The notes: a model not told the origin generated them from the sequence alone. 64,000 nt of DNA from Geminisphaera colitermitum TAV2 (GCF_000171235.2 NZ_ABEA03000094.1:118574-182573), one strand, 5' to 3'; shown: positions 1 through 10,094, counted from the first letter of the stretch. Numbers and translations: made by a program.

Positions 1-239
1 CCAAGACCGGGCTCAAAACAAATCCCGGCACCCAGGCGCTGGAAGATGCGGCGGTGCTGGTGTTTTTGGAAAACGAGATCGGTGCCTTTGCCGCGCAGCA
101 TGCCGATTACACGCGGGAAAAATTCGTGGACATCCTGCGCAAGACTTGGCGCAAGCTCAGCCCCGCCGCGCAGCAGGCCGCGCTCGCCCTCGATCTTCCG
201 CCCGCCATCGCCGGCTTGGTCGGCGAAGCATTGGGGTGA
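1..239 (+). CDS. DUF4202-family protein, C-terminal fragment
   Basis: This is the 3' end of a gene that begins before the window. The reading frame is open from base 3 and ends at TGA 237-239. About 78 residues are visible. They contain the segments LEDAAVLVFLENEIGAFAAQH and VDILRKTWRKLSPAAQQAAL, which resemble the conserved C-terminus of DUF4202 proteins as I remember it (a 'TLEDVACLVFLEHYF' then 'DILRKTWRKMS' pattern). The family has no firmly established function that I can state. The assignment rests on this tail alone. A run of 18 C follows the stop. Confidence 0.65.
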   Translation, partial: KTGLKTNPGTQALEDAAVLVFLENEIGAFAAQHADYTREKFVDILRKTWRKLSPAAQQAALALDLPPAIAGLVGEALG

Positions 240-271
240 TGGAGCGACGGTACGGTATTCAGTCCCTCCCT

Positions 272-289
272 CCCCCCCCCCCCCCCCCC
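272..289. repeat. C18 homopolymer tract
   Basis: An uninterrupted run of 18 C lies between the DUF4202-like gene and the TPR gene, about 70 bp before the TPR start. It is one of many similar G/C tracts in this window. Its length could affect promoter spacing or RNA structure, which is inference. Confidence 0.9.
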
Positions 290-360
290 GCGCGTGCCCG
301 CCATGATTCGGTTTGCCGCTGACAGCGAGGGCGGTTTGTTACGAAGCTCGTTTTTGTTTT

Positions 361-3144
361 ATGATGAATCGCCTCCGCGTCGCGCTCCTGTTGTTGCTCC
401 CGCTCGTCTGGGGCGTTGTCGGCGTGCGTGCGGATGAACCCTTTTTTACGCAAACCAACAACCCCGTGCCGCTCGCTCCCCGTCCCGTGACGGTGGGGCC
501 GTTGCTGGTGGAGGAGGCGGGCGCGCGCCGGGCGCTGGCGATGGGATTTCCCTCGGTGGCGGCCACGCTTTACGAGGAATTGCTGGCGCACGCCCCGGCG
601 GGCCCGGCGACGGACGAGTTGCTGCTGTCGCTGGTGGAGGCGCGGCTGGACGAGGGGCGCACGGATCTGGCGCAGGCCGCGCTGGCGAAGTTTCGCGGGG
701 CGCCGAGTTCTTCCTATCGTTTGCTCAGCGGATTGGTTGCCGTGCGCCAGCGCCGGATGAGCGAGGCGACCACGGTGCTCGGCACGATCAACCCGGCGGA
801 ACTCGCCCCCGATGAACGCGGCTGGTGGCACTACGCGCAGGGCCTGATCGCCGAGGCGGACAAGGACTACGAAAAGGCCACCTCCGCCTTCCAGCAGGCG
901 CAGGAGTCGGCCATTTCCGATCTGCAACGCGCCCGCTTCCTGCTCGCCCGCGAACGCTCGCGGCTGGAGTCCGGCGCGCCGGTGACCGACGAGCAACTCG
1001 ACCAACTCAAGGCCTCCGTCGAAAAATACCAAGGTCGCGCCGTCGGCTACGATTACGCCCGCCAGTATGCCATGACTCTGGCGCAGGCCGGACGCAAAAC
1101 CGGGGCGGGCAGTGCGGTCGATTTCCTGCAAAAACAACTCGCCGCGCTTCCGCTTTCCGAGCCCGCCGTGCGCGATGATTATCGTCTGCTCATCGGCCTC
1201 ATCGCCGGTGCTTCCAACAAAGCCGGGCGCGACGCGCTCGACGCGCTCGTGGCCGACGGCGTGGACCGCGACAAGCAACGCGTGGCCTTGCAACTCCTCG
1301 CCGTCACCGCGGGCGACGACACGGCATCCTCGACCTTTCGTACCCGGCTCAACGGCTGGATCGACGCGCCCCGTCCCAGCCCGATCCTGGAAAACCTTCT
1401 CCTCGTGCGCGCCGAGACGGCGCTCGCCGTGCAGGATTATTCGCAGGCCGAGGCGGATGCGAAAGCCGTCGTGGAACGCTTCCCCCAATCGCCGCTCCGG
1501 GCCGCTGCTTTTGCGCAACTGGCCGACGCTTCGTGGCAGCAGCGCCGTTTCCGCGCCGCCGCGAGCTATGCGGCCCAGGCGCGCGACGCCACCCGCGACC
1601 CCGCGGCCCGCGCCCTGTTTGGCGTCCTCGTGGCGGAGTCCTATTATCGTGCGGGTGACTATCGCAGCGCGGCGGGCGCCTACGCCGCGGCACTTGCCCG
1701 GGTTCCTGCGGGTGTTTCAGCCGGCGGCCTGATGTTTCAGCAAGTGATGTCCGAACTCAAATCCGGCGACGCCGACGCCCTGACGCGCGCCCAGACGGTG
1801 GCGGACCGGCTGGCGGCGGACCGGCGATTCGACGCCGTGAGCCGCTGGCAGACCGAATGGAATCTCGCCCTCGCCATGCAAAGCGCCGGCCGTACCGCCG
1901 ATGCGCTGGCCCGCGTCACCCGCCTGCGTGCCGAGACACCCGGCGTGCCTCCCAACCTGCGCGCCCGCATGGCCTGGCTGGAGGCGCGCCTTGCGCTCGA
2001 CTCCGGAGCGCCGGAGCGCGCCCTCGCGCTGGCCAAAAATTTCGCCGAACCCCGGGCGCTCGAAGGCGTGGAATCCGTGCTCCGCCGCGAACTCCCCGCC
2101 CGTTCCCTCCTGTTGCAGGCCGAGGCCAATTTCGCGCTGGGCAATCCCGCCGAGGCCGTGGCCCAGCTTCGCAAGCTGCGCACCGACGCACAGGACTCGG
2201 ACACGAAGATGCGTTCCTTCATCGTCGAAGCCGACTACTACGCCCGCACCGGCAACCTTGCCGAAGCCCAGCGGCTCATGACCAGTCTGGCCGACGACTA
2301 CCGCACCAGTTCCTACGCTCCCGAAGCGCTCTATCAGGCCGCCCTGCACGCCGCCCGGCGCGGCGGCGAGGAGCACATCCGCGAAGCCTACCGCCTGCTC
2401 GAACGTCTGGCGAAGGACTACCCCGCGAGCGACCTCGTCTTTTACGCCCGCATGAAGCAGGGCGACCTCGCCCGCGAATACAACAACTTCTCCGACGCGC
2501 AACTCGCCTACGAGTATCTGATTAACAACTACAGCCAGCACGCCGACGTGCTCGCCGCGCACCTCGCCCTGGCCAACTGCCACCGCGCCCGCTCCGCTCC
2601 GCCCGACGTGTCGCACTACGAAAGCGCGCTCACGATCTACGAACGCCTCCGCGACCTGGCCGACACCCGCGCCGGCGCGGACCTCCGCGTCGAGGCCGGA
2701 TTCCAACTCGGTGACATGCTGGCCGACCGTGGCGACACCGACCGCGCCCTGCGCGCCTGGTGGGTCGTGGAGGACGCCTTTCTGCTCAACGAAGAACGCG
2801 CCGCCGAACTCGGCCCGAAAGGCCGTTACTGGATGGCCCGCCTGCTCCTCCGCAAAGCCGAGTTGCTCGAATCCGCCGCGCGCCACGAGGAAGCGCGCAC
2901 CGCCTGGCAGTTAATCATCACCAAAGGGCTGCCCGGCGCGACCCTTGGCCCGCCAGCGCCTCGCCGGACGTCCCGCCGCGCCGTCTCCCCCCCCCCCCCC
3001 CCCCATCGACAACACCTGCGCCTGCGATCGGCAGCTAACCAACTGGCAACCTTTCTACTCGCTACTCACTCCTCACTGCTCGCTACTCTTTTTTCACCAT
3101 GGAAGGCTTCCACCTCAGTCTCCTCTCCCGCGGCGGACCCATGA
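361..3144 (+). CDS. Secreted tetratricopeptide-repeat protein upstream of exbB
   Basis: The protein is about 927 aa as read. An N-terminal signal peptide (MMNRLRVALLLLLPLVWG...VRA) is followed by Ala-rich helical repeats of TPR type throughout, for example 'ALYQAALHAARRGGEEHIRE' and 'DLVFYARMKQGDLAREYNNF'. It is probably a periplasmic or outer-membrane-associated scaffold for the ExbB/ExbD system encoded next, as TPR proteins often accompany such operons in this phylum (inference). ATG 361 is chosen because it starts the signal peptide; an upstream in-frame ATG at 313 would add 16 residues. The 3' end looks disturbed. In the +1 frame from about 2945 the natural-looking ending 'TLARQRLAGRPAAP' appears, and after the C18 run at 2987-3004 the third frame stops cleanly at 3038. 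As read, the frame runs to 3144 and overlaps exbB by 46 bp. Confidence 0.8.
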   Translation: MMNRLRVALLLLLPLVWGVVGVRADEPFFTQTNNPVPLAPRPVTVGPLLVEEAGARRALAMGFPSVAATLYEELLAHAPAGPATDELLLSLVEARLDEGRTDLAQAALAKFRGAPSSSYRLLSGLVAVRQRRMSEATTVLGTINPAELAPDERGWWHYAQGLIAEADKDYEKATSAFQQAQESAISDLQRARFLLARERSRLESGAPVTDEQLDQLKASVEKYQGRAVGYDYARQYAMTLAQAGRKTGAGSAVDFLQKQLAALPLSEPAVRDDYRLLIGLIAGASNKAGRDALDALVADGVDRDKQRVALQLLAVTAGDDTASSTFRTRLNGWIDAPRPSPILENLLLVRAETALAVQDYSQAEADAKAVVERFPQSPLRAAAFAQLADASWQQRRFRAAASYAAQARDATRDPAARALFGVLVAESYYRAGDYRSAAGAYAAALARVPAGVSAGGLMFQQVMSELKSGDADALTRAQTVADRLAADRRFDAVSRWQTEWNLALAMQSAGRTADALARVTRLRAETPGVPPNLRARMAWLEARLALDSGAPERALALAKNFAEPRALEGVESVLRRELPARSLLLQAEANFALGNPAEAVAQLRKLRTDAQDSDTKMRSFIVEADYYARTGNLAEAQRLMTSLADDYRTSSYAPEALYQAALHAARRGGEEHIREAYRLLERLAKDYPASDLVFYARMKQGDLAREYNNFSDAQLAYEYLINNYSQHADVLAAHLALANCHRARSAPPDVSHYESALTIYERLRDLADTRAGADLRVEAGFQLGDMLADRGDTDRALRAWWVVEDAFLLNEERAAELGPKGRYWMARLLLRKAELLESAARHEEARTAWQLIITKGLPGATLGPPAPRRTSRRAVSPPPPPHRQHLRLRSAANQLATFLLATHSSLLATLFSPWKASTSVSSPAADP
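2987..3004. repeat. C18 tract inside the 3' end of the TPR gene
   Basis: Eighteen consecutive C encode prolines near the end of the TPR protein. The three frames give different ends after it: a stop at 3038, a stop at 3144, or an open frame running through exbB. A one- or two-base change in the tract would restore the short ending. Confidence 0.9.
3055..3088. repeat. CGCTACTC-type short repeat cluster
   Basis: Variants of the word CGCTACTCACT are repeated here just before exbB. The same vocabulary recurs in both orientations at 62675-62789, so it is a dispersed simple repeat of this genome. Confidence 0.6.
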
Positions 3145-3860
3145 TCTGGGTCCTGTTGCTCATGGGCGCGCTCGGGCTCGTTCTGTTCATCGAACGCACG
3201 CTCTACCTGCACCGCGGACAGATTCGTTCCACGTCGTTTGTGGACGGCATCAAAAACATCCTCGCCAAACGACGTATCGTAGAAGCGGTGACAGTTTGCG
3301 AAGAGACGCCCGGCCCCGTGGCGGCGGTCGTCAAGGCCGCGCTCATCCACGCGGGCGACGACGAAACGCGCATGCGTTATGCCGTGCAGGACGCCGCCGT
3401 CATCGAATTGCCCTCGCTCGAACGCCGGCTCGGCTCCATCGCCGCCATCGCCCAGATCGCGCCGCTGGTCGGCCTGCTCGGCACGGTGCTCGGGCTTACG
3501 GCGACGTTTCACTCCTTCATGCAAGGCGGCGAGTATGCCACCGCCCGCGCCCTCGCCGGCGGCATGTGGCAGTCACTCATCACGGCGGGCGCGGGCCTTG
3601 CGCTCGGCATCCCGGCGCATCTCGCCTACCACCTCCTCAACGGCCGCGTGCGCGCCATCGTCCGCGATGTCGAATGGGCGGGCAATGAGATCATGCGGTA
3701 TTTGCTAACCGACTACAAAGAGAGCTTTTCTGCGGCGGGCGGGGAAATCCCAACTCCCAAATTTCCAGTCCCAGTCCAGACACCCGCCGCCGGCGCTTCA
3801 CCCTCCACGTCGCCTGCGCGGCCGTCGTCGCCGCCTTCGTCAGCCTCCCCTGTCATCTGA
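3099..3860 (+). CDS. exbB: ExbB/TolQ/MotA-family proton channel protein
   Basis: The 253-aa protein is an inner-membrane subunit that, with ExbD, uses the proton gradient to energise TonB-type transport. A first membrane helix (about residues 15-33, MIWVLLLMGALGLVLFIE) is followed by a cytoplasmic loop. Two further helices hold the family signature: 'IAAIAQIAPLVGLLGTVLGL' (about 112-131) and 'LITAGAGLALGIPAHLAYH' (about 166-184). The C-terminal 45 residues are a Pro/Ser/Ala-rich extension beyond the usual family end. It sits between the TPR gene and exbD, with 2 bp to the next start. Assignment to ExbB rather than TolQ follows from the ExbD and TonB-like neighbours. Confidence 0.9.
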   Translation: MEGFHLSLLSRGGPMIWVLLLMGALGLVLFIERTLYLHRGQIRSTSFVDGIKNILAKRRIVEAVTVCEETPGPVAAVVKAALIHAGDDETRMRYAVQDAAVIELPSLERRLGSIAAIAQIAPLVGLLGTVLGLTATFHSFMQGGEYATARALAGGMWQSLITAGAGLALGIPAHLAYHLLNGRVRAIVRDVEWAGNEIMRYLLTDYKESFSAAGGEIPTPKFPVPVQTPAAGASPSTSPARPSSPPSSASPVI

Positions 3861-3862
3861 CC

Positions 3863-4318
3863 ATGATCACTCGTCCACTCGATCTTGCCAGCCGCCTGCG
3901 CAACCCGCCGCGCAGCTACGACGCGTTTTATTACGTCAACATCGGGCTGATCCTGTTGTTCTTCGGTTTGTTTGGCTCGCGCTTCATCCTGTTTCCCGGG
4001 CTGGCCACGGATTTTAAACTTCCCGAAACGGGGACGAGCATGGCGGGCGCGCAAATGACCGACGTGGTGATCGCGGTGCCGCGTCACGACATGGCGCTGG
4101 TCGATGGCGAAGTGCGCACTTTCAAACAACTGCAGGAGGGGAACTGGTTGAGAGAACGGATTGCCGGACGTCCGGGCGCGCGTTTGCTCGTGCAGGCCGG
4201 GGCATCCGTCTCCGCCGCCGACCTCGCCCAACTCTACGCCATCGCCGCCGAAGCCGGCTTTGCGGGCGTGGTCCTCGCCGCCGAGATGCCGGTGGAACAT
4301 GAGAAACGCCCGCAGTGA
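3863..4318 (+). CDS. exbD: ExbD/TolR-family biopolymer transport protein
   Basis: The 151-aa protein has a short cytoplasmic N-terminus, one membrane helix (about residues 25-47, YVNIGLILLFFGLFGSRFIL) and a periplasmic domain ending in a 'LLVQAGASVSAADLAQLYAI' segment, the usual ExbD C-terminal pattern. The family Asp expected in the helix is not obvious here, so the proton-coupling residue should be checked. It follows exbB by 2 bp, and its stop overlaps the GTG start of the next gene (GTGA, 4315-4318), which implies translational coupling. Confidence 0.82.
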   Translation: MITRPLDLASRLRNPPRSYDAFYYVNIGLILLFFGLFGSRFILFPGLATDFKLPETGTSMAGAQMTDVVIAVPRHDMALVDGEVRTFKQLQEGNWLRERIAGRPGARLLVQAGASVSAADLAQLYAIAAEAGFAGVVLAAEMPVEHEKRPQ

Positions 4319-5181
4319 GTATCCGGAAAAACATTACCGACATCACCGCCCCTGCCGCCGGAGGACTGCGCGCCTCAATCCTCAAGGAACGTCAGCTCGT
4401 GTGGCCGCGCATTGTGGCCACCGTCGTGGTTGCGCTGATTCTGGCCGCTCTCGCAAGCTGGCTGCGTTTCCCCGTTTCCGGCCCTATGTCGTCGATGGCC
4501 CCTCCTGTTCGCGGAGGGGGGGGGGGGGGGGGAGGGGCGCAAACCAAGGTTCCTGCCGTGCCGGGGCTGGTCATCAAGTCCAGAGGCGCGGGTGATTCTC
4601 CCGCCGTGCGCGAACAGGTTGCGTTGCTTGATCCGACCCCGCTCTTTCTGCCCACCGTCATGAGCAGCGCGCAGGCCGGGCCGCGTGAGACCTTGCGAGG
4701 CGGGACGGTGGCGGCTTTTGGCGAAGAGCAGGACAAGAGCTTTTTCCCCGATGCGAGCGCCCGTGTGACGCTTCCCCCCTCCCCCCCGCTGCCCGATCCG
4801 GCGTCCGGCTGGCAGGGGATTTTCCCGGTTAAGGATATGTATCAGGGCATTGGCCGCCGGGATGACGCTGATGGCGACCCATTGCCTCACAGGGTTGGAG
4901 CCGTTTCTGTTGCCCGGGTTGGTGACGGACGTGTCGTTGCGGAGTTTGTCCTGACAGGGAAGCGGGGCTCCCTGCCGCCCGACCCCACCGACGCGTTGCC
5001 GCCCGCCGTGATGGAGTTTCTCGTCAAAGTGGAATCCGATGGACTGGCTGGGATGCCGCGCGTGATTGCCAGTTCGGGATCGACCGAGCGGGATGACTAT
5101 TTTGCCGGCTATCTGGCCAGGATGGCATGGATCGGTTCCCGCTTAAGTCCCGGAACCTACGTCGTTACTGTCGGCCCGTAA
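4315..5181 (+). CDS. Probable TonB-like membrane-anchored protein
   Basis: The 288-aa protein starts at GTG 4315, inside the exbD stop. It has a cytoplasmic N-terminus, one predicted membrane helix (about residues 31-50, IVATVVVALILAALASWLRF), a glycine run encoded by a G17 tract at 4516-4532, a Pro-containing middle region, and a C-terminal domain with 'VGDGRVVAEFVLTG'. Topology and position after exbB and exbD suggest the TonB role, which is to carry energy to outer-membrane receptors. The C-terminal domain is divergent and lacks a clear TonB YP motif, so the function is inferred from context. The homopolymer lies just after the membrane helix, so slippage there would remove the periplasmic part. 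Confidence 0.6.
   Translation: MSIRKNITDITAPAAGGLRASILKERQLVWPRIVATVVVALILAALASWLRFPVSGPMSSMAPPVRGGGGGGGGAQTKVPAVPGLVIKSRGAGDSPAVREQVALLDPTPLFLPTVMSSAQAGPRETLRGGTVAAFGEEQDKSFFPDASARVTLPPSPPLPDPASGWQGIFPVKDMYQGIGRRDDADGDPLPHRVGAVSVARVGDGRVVAEFVLTGKRGSLPPDPTDALPPAVMEFLVKVESDGLAGMPRVIASSGSTERDDYFAGYLARMAWIGSRLSPGTYVVTVGP
4516..4532. repeat. G17 tract in the TonB-like gene
   Basis: Seventeen G encode most of an eight-glycine linker directly after the membrane anchor of the TonB-like protein. As read, the downstream frame is intact. Confidence 0.9.
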
Positions 5182-5275
5182 CTATTTGGAAAAACGTGCC
5201 AGATTTCGGTTGACGAAGGAAAAACAGATGCCCACGGTCTGCGCTCTTTTTCTCGTTTTTTGACCTTCCCGGTTC

Positions 5276-5351
5276 GCCCAGATAGCTCAGTTGGTAGAGC
5301 ACACCCTTGGTAAGGGTGAGGTCGTCAGTTCGAATCTGATTCTGGGCTCCA
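5276..5351 (+). tRNA. tRNA-Thr (anticodon GGT)
   Basis: The acceptor stem GCCCAGA (5276-5282) pairs perfectly with TCTGGGC (5341-5347). The D-arm is GCTCAGTTGGTAGAGC, the anticodon loop is TTGGTAA with GGT at 5309-5311, and the T-loop is TTCGAAT. The CCA end (5349-5351) is encoded. It lies 80 bp before tuf, the classic Thr tRNA-tuf arrangement, and is probably co-transcribed and processed from the tuf transcript. Confidence 0.97.
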
Positions 5352-5431
5352 GGTCACGTCGCCATCGACTTCGCGACGCAAATCCCCGAGGTCTCCTACT
5401 TCAACTAACCAACCTAACCTCTCTTACTACT

Positions 5432-6622
<1,191 letters not shown>

Positions 6623-6753
6623 GATTTCGAGTTTCGTTTTCACGACCGCCGAGGTCTCCGGTTCCGGGGCCTCGGCTGCGTCGTCTAAAGTTTTTTGCAG
6701 ATCGACAAGTCAGTTTATTTCCCATAAGTTCGTCAGTTCGTCATCAAAAACAC

Positions 6754-6829
6754 AGGCGTGTAGCTCAATTGGTAGAGTAGCGGTCTCCAAAACCGTCGGT
6801 TGGGGGTTCGAGTCCCTCCGCGCCTGCCA
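6754..6829 (+). tRNA. tRNA-Trp (anticodon CCA)
   Basis: The acceptor AGGCGTG (6754-6760) pairs with CGCGCCT (6819-6825) with one G-U pair. The D-arm is GCTCAATTGGTAGAGT, the anticodon loop is CTCCAAA with CCA at 6787-6789, and the T-loop is TTCGAGT. The 3' CCA is encoded. It lies between tuf and secE, the common bacterial order. Confidence 0.97.
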
Positions 6830-6880
6830 CTTTTTCCGTCAAACCTGTCAAGTCCGTCAGTCCATCCGAGTTCGTCATCA

Positions 6881-7084
6881 ATGAAAAACCCGTTTCGCAG
6901 CATCCGCATCTTCTTTGGGGAGATGGTCACTGAGCTTCGCAAGGCCGCCTGGCCGACTCTCCGCGAATTGCGCGACTCTACGATCGTGGTGATCGCCGCC
7001 GCGATTATCCTCGGGCTTTTTACCAGCATTTGCGACTTCTCGCTTTTCGAGGTCGTCAGCCTGTTCACCAAATGGGTGAGCTAA
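6881..7084 (+). CDS. secE: Preprotein translocase subunit SecE
   Basis: The 67-aa minimal SecE is the essential inner-membrane partner of SecY. The conserved amphipathic segment 'FGEMVTELRKAAWPTLRELR' is followed by one membrane helix 'STIVVIAAAIILGLFTSICD'. ATG 6881 gives the normal single-helix length; the longer frame begins inside the tRNA-Trp gene. It lies 24 bp upstream of nusG, the conserved pairing. Confidence 0.96.
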   Translation: MKNPFRSIRIFFGEMVTELRKAAWPTLRELRDSTIVVIAAAIILGLFTSICDFSLFEVVSLFTKWVS

Positions 7085-7108
7085 GTTAACTCCGCCACAC
7101 CCAAAACG

Positions 7109-7687
7109 ATGTCCACTGAGACCCAAGTGCCCGCAGGTGCCCAATGGTTTGCGCTTCACACCCTCTCCGGCCAGGAGAACAAGGTGAAGCTCTACATTGA
7201 CAAATTTATCGCGCCCGAGGAGCTCAGCGATTACATCTTCGAGGTGCTGCTTCCGACCGAAGTCGTATCCGAGGTGAAGAACGGCAAGAAGACCACCAAG
7301 ACCCGCAAGCTCTATCCGGGTTATGTCTTCGTCCACGCCAAGCTGTTCGATGAAGAAAAAAAGCTCATCAACAAGCCGTGGTATTTCATGAAGGAGACGG
7401 CCGGAGTCATCGGCTTTGTCGGTGGCGACAAGCCCGCTGCCCTCCGTCAGAGCGAAATCGACGAGATTCGCGCCCGCATCGAAGCCGCCAGCGGCAAAGA
7501 AGTGCCCAAGGTTTCCTACGAAGTCGGCGAAGAACTCAAGATCACCGACGGCGCATTCGCCAACCTCACGGGCCGCATCGACGAAATCGACCCCGAACGA
7601 GGCAAACTCAAAATTTCCGTTTCCATTTTCGGCCGGTTCACGCCGGTCGAGCTCGAATACTGGCAAGTCCAGCGCATCACCGAATAA
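7109..7687 (+). CDS. nusG: Transcription termination/antitermination protein NusG
   Basis: The 192-aa protein has an N-terminal NGN domain beginning 'WFALHTLSGQENKVKLYIDK', with the RNA-polymerase-contacting 'YPGYVFVH' strand, and a C-terminal KOW domain ('VGEELKITDGAFANLTGRID'). It binds the polymerase clamp and links it to Rho or the ribosome. It sits in the standard secE-nusG-rplK order. The 134-bp gap to rplK holds no recognisable gene. Confidence 0.98.
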   Translation: MSTETQVPAGAQWFALHTLSGQENKVKLYIDKFIAPEELSDYIFEVLLPTEVVSEVKNGKKTTKTRKLYPGYVFVHAKLFDEEKKLINKPWYFMKETAGVIGFVGGDKPAALRQSEIDEIRARIEAASGKEVPKVSYEVGEELKITDGAFANLTGRIDEIDPERGKLKISVSIFGRFTPVELEYWQVQRITE

Positions 7688-7821
7688 CACACGGCACCAA
7701 CGCGAGACTCACCGGTTTTCGGTTTTTGATCTCGGATTTTCGACCCAAGCCCGCCTCTAAGCCGCGGCGAAATTCCACCAGTTCAAAAAGCTAAAATCCA
7801 AAATCAAAAATCACGTTTCAC

Positions 7822-8247
7822 ATGGCTAAGAAGATTCAAGGTTACATTCGCCTCCAACTCCCCGCCGGCGCGGCCAATCCCGCTCCCCCGGTCGGTCCCG
7901 CTCTCGGTGCGCAAGGCGTCAACATCATGGCGTTCTGTAAAGAATTCAACGCCAAGACCAAAGACCAGAACGGCATGATTCTGCCGGTCGTCATCACGGT
8001 TTACTCCGACAAGAGCTTTACCTTCATCCTCAAGTCGCCGCCCGCCGCGGTGCTGCTCAAGAAGGCCGCCAACATCGCCTCCGGCTCCGCCAAGCCCAAC
8101 ATGGACAAGGTGGGCAAGGTCACCAAGAAACAGCTCGCTGAGATCTACAAGCTCAAGGCCAAGGACATGAACGCCAATGACGAGGAAGCGGGCATCCGCA
8201 TCATCGCCGGCACCGCCCGCAACATGGGCCTCGAAGTCGTCGATTAA
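7822..8247 (+). CDS. rplK: 50S ribosomal protein L11
   Basis: The 141-aa protein is at the normal family length. The N-terminal domain carries the proline-rich '[20 protein letters not shown]' hinge that switches with the GTPase centre. The C-terminal rRNA-binding domain ends '[18 protein letters not shown]'. It forms the stalk base with L10 and binds 23S rRNA. It is followed after 90 bp by rplA. Confidence 0.99.
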   Translation: MAKKIQGYIRLQLPAGAANPAPPVGPALGAQGVNIMAFCKEFNAKTKDQNGMILPVVITVYSDKSFTFILKSPPAAVLLKKAANIASGSAKPNMDKVGKVTKKQLAEIYKLKAKDMNANDEEAGIRIIAGTARNMGLEVVD

Positions 8248-8337
8248 TAGATTTTTCCGTTAGACAACCATCAACTCAACGCGGGAGTCCTCCGCGCTTC
8301 AAAACCGCAAGGACGTTCGCACCGCAAGGAGTCACCA

Positions 8338-9036
8338 ATGCCCGCCAAACAAAGCAAACGCTTCCGTAATGCCCTCAAAGCTGCGGATCTGACCAAAGAC
8401 TACACATTGGCCGAAGCCGCCGAGGTTCTCGCCAAGTTCCCGAAAACCAAGTTCGACGAGACCGTTGAGCTTTCCTTCCGTCTGGCCGTTGATCCGGCGC
8501 AAGGCGACCAGATGGTTCGTGGCACCACGCCGCTCCCCAATGGTTCCGGTAAAAAAGTCCGCGTGATCGTCTTCACCGACAATCCCGAAGCCGCCCTCGC
8601 CGCTGGTGCCGATGAAGCCGGCCTCGCCGAGCTCATGAAGAAGATCACCGAAGGCTGGCTCGACTTCGACGTCGCCATTGCGACCACCGAAGCCATGAAG
8701 CAAGTCCGCACCCTCGCCCGCGTCCTCGGTCCCAAGGGCCTCATGCCCAACCCGAAGGCTGGCACCGTCACCGACGACATCGCCGCTGGCGTCAAGGCCG
8801 TCAAAGCCGGTCGCGTCGAGTTCAAGATGGACAAAGCCGCCAACATCGGCGTCGGCATCGGCAAACGCTCCTTCACCACCGCTCAAGTCATCGAAAACGC
8901 CCAGGCCGTCATTGATGCCATCGGCAAGGCCAAACCCTCCGGCTTCAAAGGCACCGGCTTCATCAAGAGCATCACTCTTTCCGCTTCGATGAGCCCCGGC
9001 GTCCGCCTTTCCGCCACCGAATACAGCAAATTCTAA
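8338..9036 (+). CDS. rplA: 50S ribosomal protein L1
   Basis: The 232-aa protein has the L1 signature region 'VLGPKGLMPNPKAGTVTDDI' and the C-terminal 'SITLSASMSPGVRLSATEY'. It forms the mobile L1 stalk at the E site and in many bacteria represses its own operon by binding leader mRNA. It is 12 bp from rplJ, so the two are probably translated from one message. Confidence 0.99.
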   Translation: MPAKQSKRFRNALKAADLTKDYTLAEAAEVLAKFPKTKFDETVELSFRLAVDPAQGDQMVRGTTPLPNGSGKKVRVIVFTDNPEAALAAGADEAGLAELMKKITEGWLDFDVAIATTEAMKQVRTLARVLGPKGLMPNPKAGTVTDDIAAGVKAVKAGRVEFKMDKAANIGVGIGKRSFTTAQVIENAQAVIDAIGKAKPSGFKGTGFIKSITLSASMSPGVRLSATEYSKF

Positions 9037-9048
9037 GGAAATCGACCC

Positions 9049-9567
9049 ATGAGAGCTGAAAAAAAATACATCATCGCCGAGGTCGAAACTCACCTCAAAA
9101 AGTCTGACTACGTCATTCTCGCGAACTACAATCAGGTCACCGTCTCCGACGTTGCCGAACTCCGCGCCGGCCTCCGTGCCGAAAAAGCCGAGTTCCACGT
9201 CGTCAAGAACAGCTCCCTCAAAGTCGCGGCCAAGGCCCTCGGCCTGCCCGACATCGACGAGAGCCTCAGCGGTCCCACCGCCATCGTTGTCGGTGGTGAA
9301 AACGTTGCCGGCGTTGCCAAGGTTTTGAAGAAATTCTTCGAGGCCAGGCAGAAGCTGGAAATCAAGGTCGGCGTGATGGAGAAAAAACTCGTCTCCGCCA
9401 AGGACCTCAACGCCATCGCTGACCTGCCTCCGTTCGACGCCCTGCGCGCCCAGTTCCTCAGCCTTCTCACGAGCAACGCCGCCTCGTTCGTTCGCCTGCT
9501 CGACGCCAAGGCCAAGAAGGACGCTGGTCCCGAGGCTCCCGCTGCCGAAGCGCCTGCCGCCGCCTGA
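9049..9567 (+). CDS. rplJ: 50S ribosomal protein L10
   Basis: The 172-aa protein anchors the L7/L12 stalk to 23S rRNA. The N-terminal domain has 'DYVILANYNQVTVSDVAELR' and 'FHVVKNSSLKVAAKALG'. The C-terminal helix that binds L12 dimers is followed by an Ala/Pro-rich tail. The 152-bp spacing to rplL contains two small hairpins. Confidence 0.98.
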   Translation: MRAEKKYIIAEVETHLKKSDYVILANYNQVTVSDVAELRAGLRAEKAEFHVVKNSSLKVAAKALGLPDIDESLSGPTAIVVGGENVAGVAKVLKKFFEARQKLEIKVGVMEKKLVSAKDLNAIADLPPFDALRAQFLSLLTSNAASFVRLLDAKAKKDAGPEAPAAEAPAAA

Positions 9568-9604
9568 GTTTTTCACTACCACAACATCAACCATTAACAC
9601 ACTT

Positions 9605-9624
9605 CCGCGCACTCCGGTGCGCGG
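9605..9624 (+). promoter_or_regulatory. Hairpin with UCCG loop between rplJ and rplL
   Basis: CCGCGCAC (9605-9612) pairs perfectly with GTGCGCGG (9617-9624) around the tetraloop TCCG, a UNCG-type stable loop. No T-run follows, so it is not a plain terminator. A second small stem GAGA/TCTC with a TACG loop follows at about 9655-9666. A role in RNA processing or rplJ/rplL expression balance is inference. Confidence 0.5.
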
Positions 9625-9719
9625 TACTCAACCATCAACCGTCCGACAGCTAGGAGATACGTCTCTTAAACGCGCGGCTCAATTTTACCGCCGCTAGCCA
9701 AAGACAGGATCTGAATACC

Positions 9720-10094
<375 letters not shown>

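Noticed and set aside
5211..5260. TTGACG as a -35 box upstream of tRNA-Thr/tuf
   Set aside because: No matching -10 box lies at the right distance.
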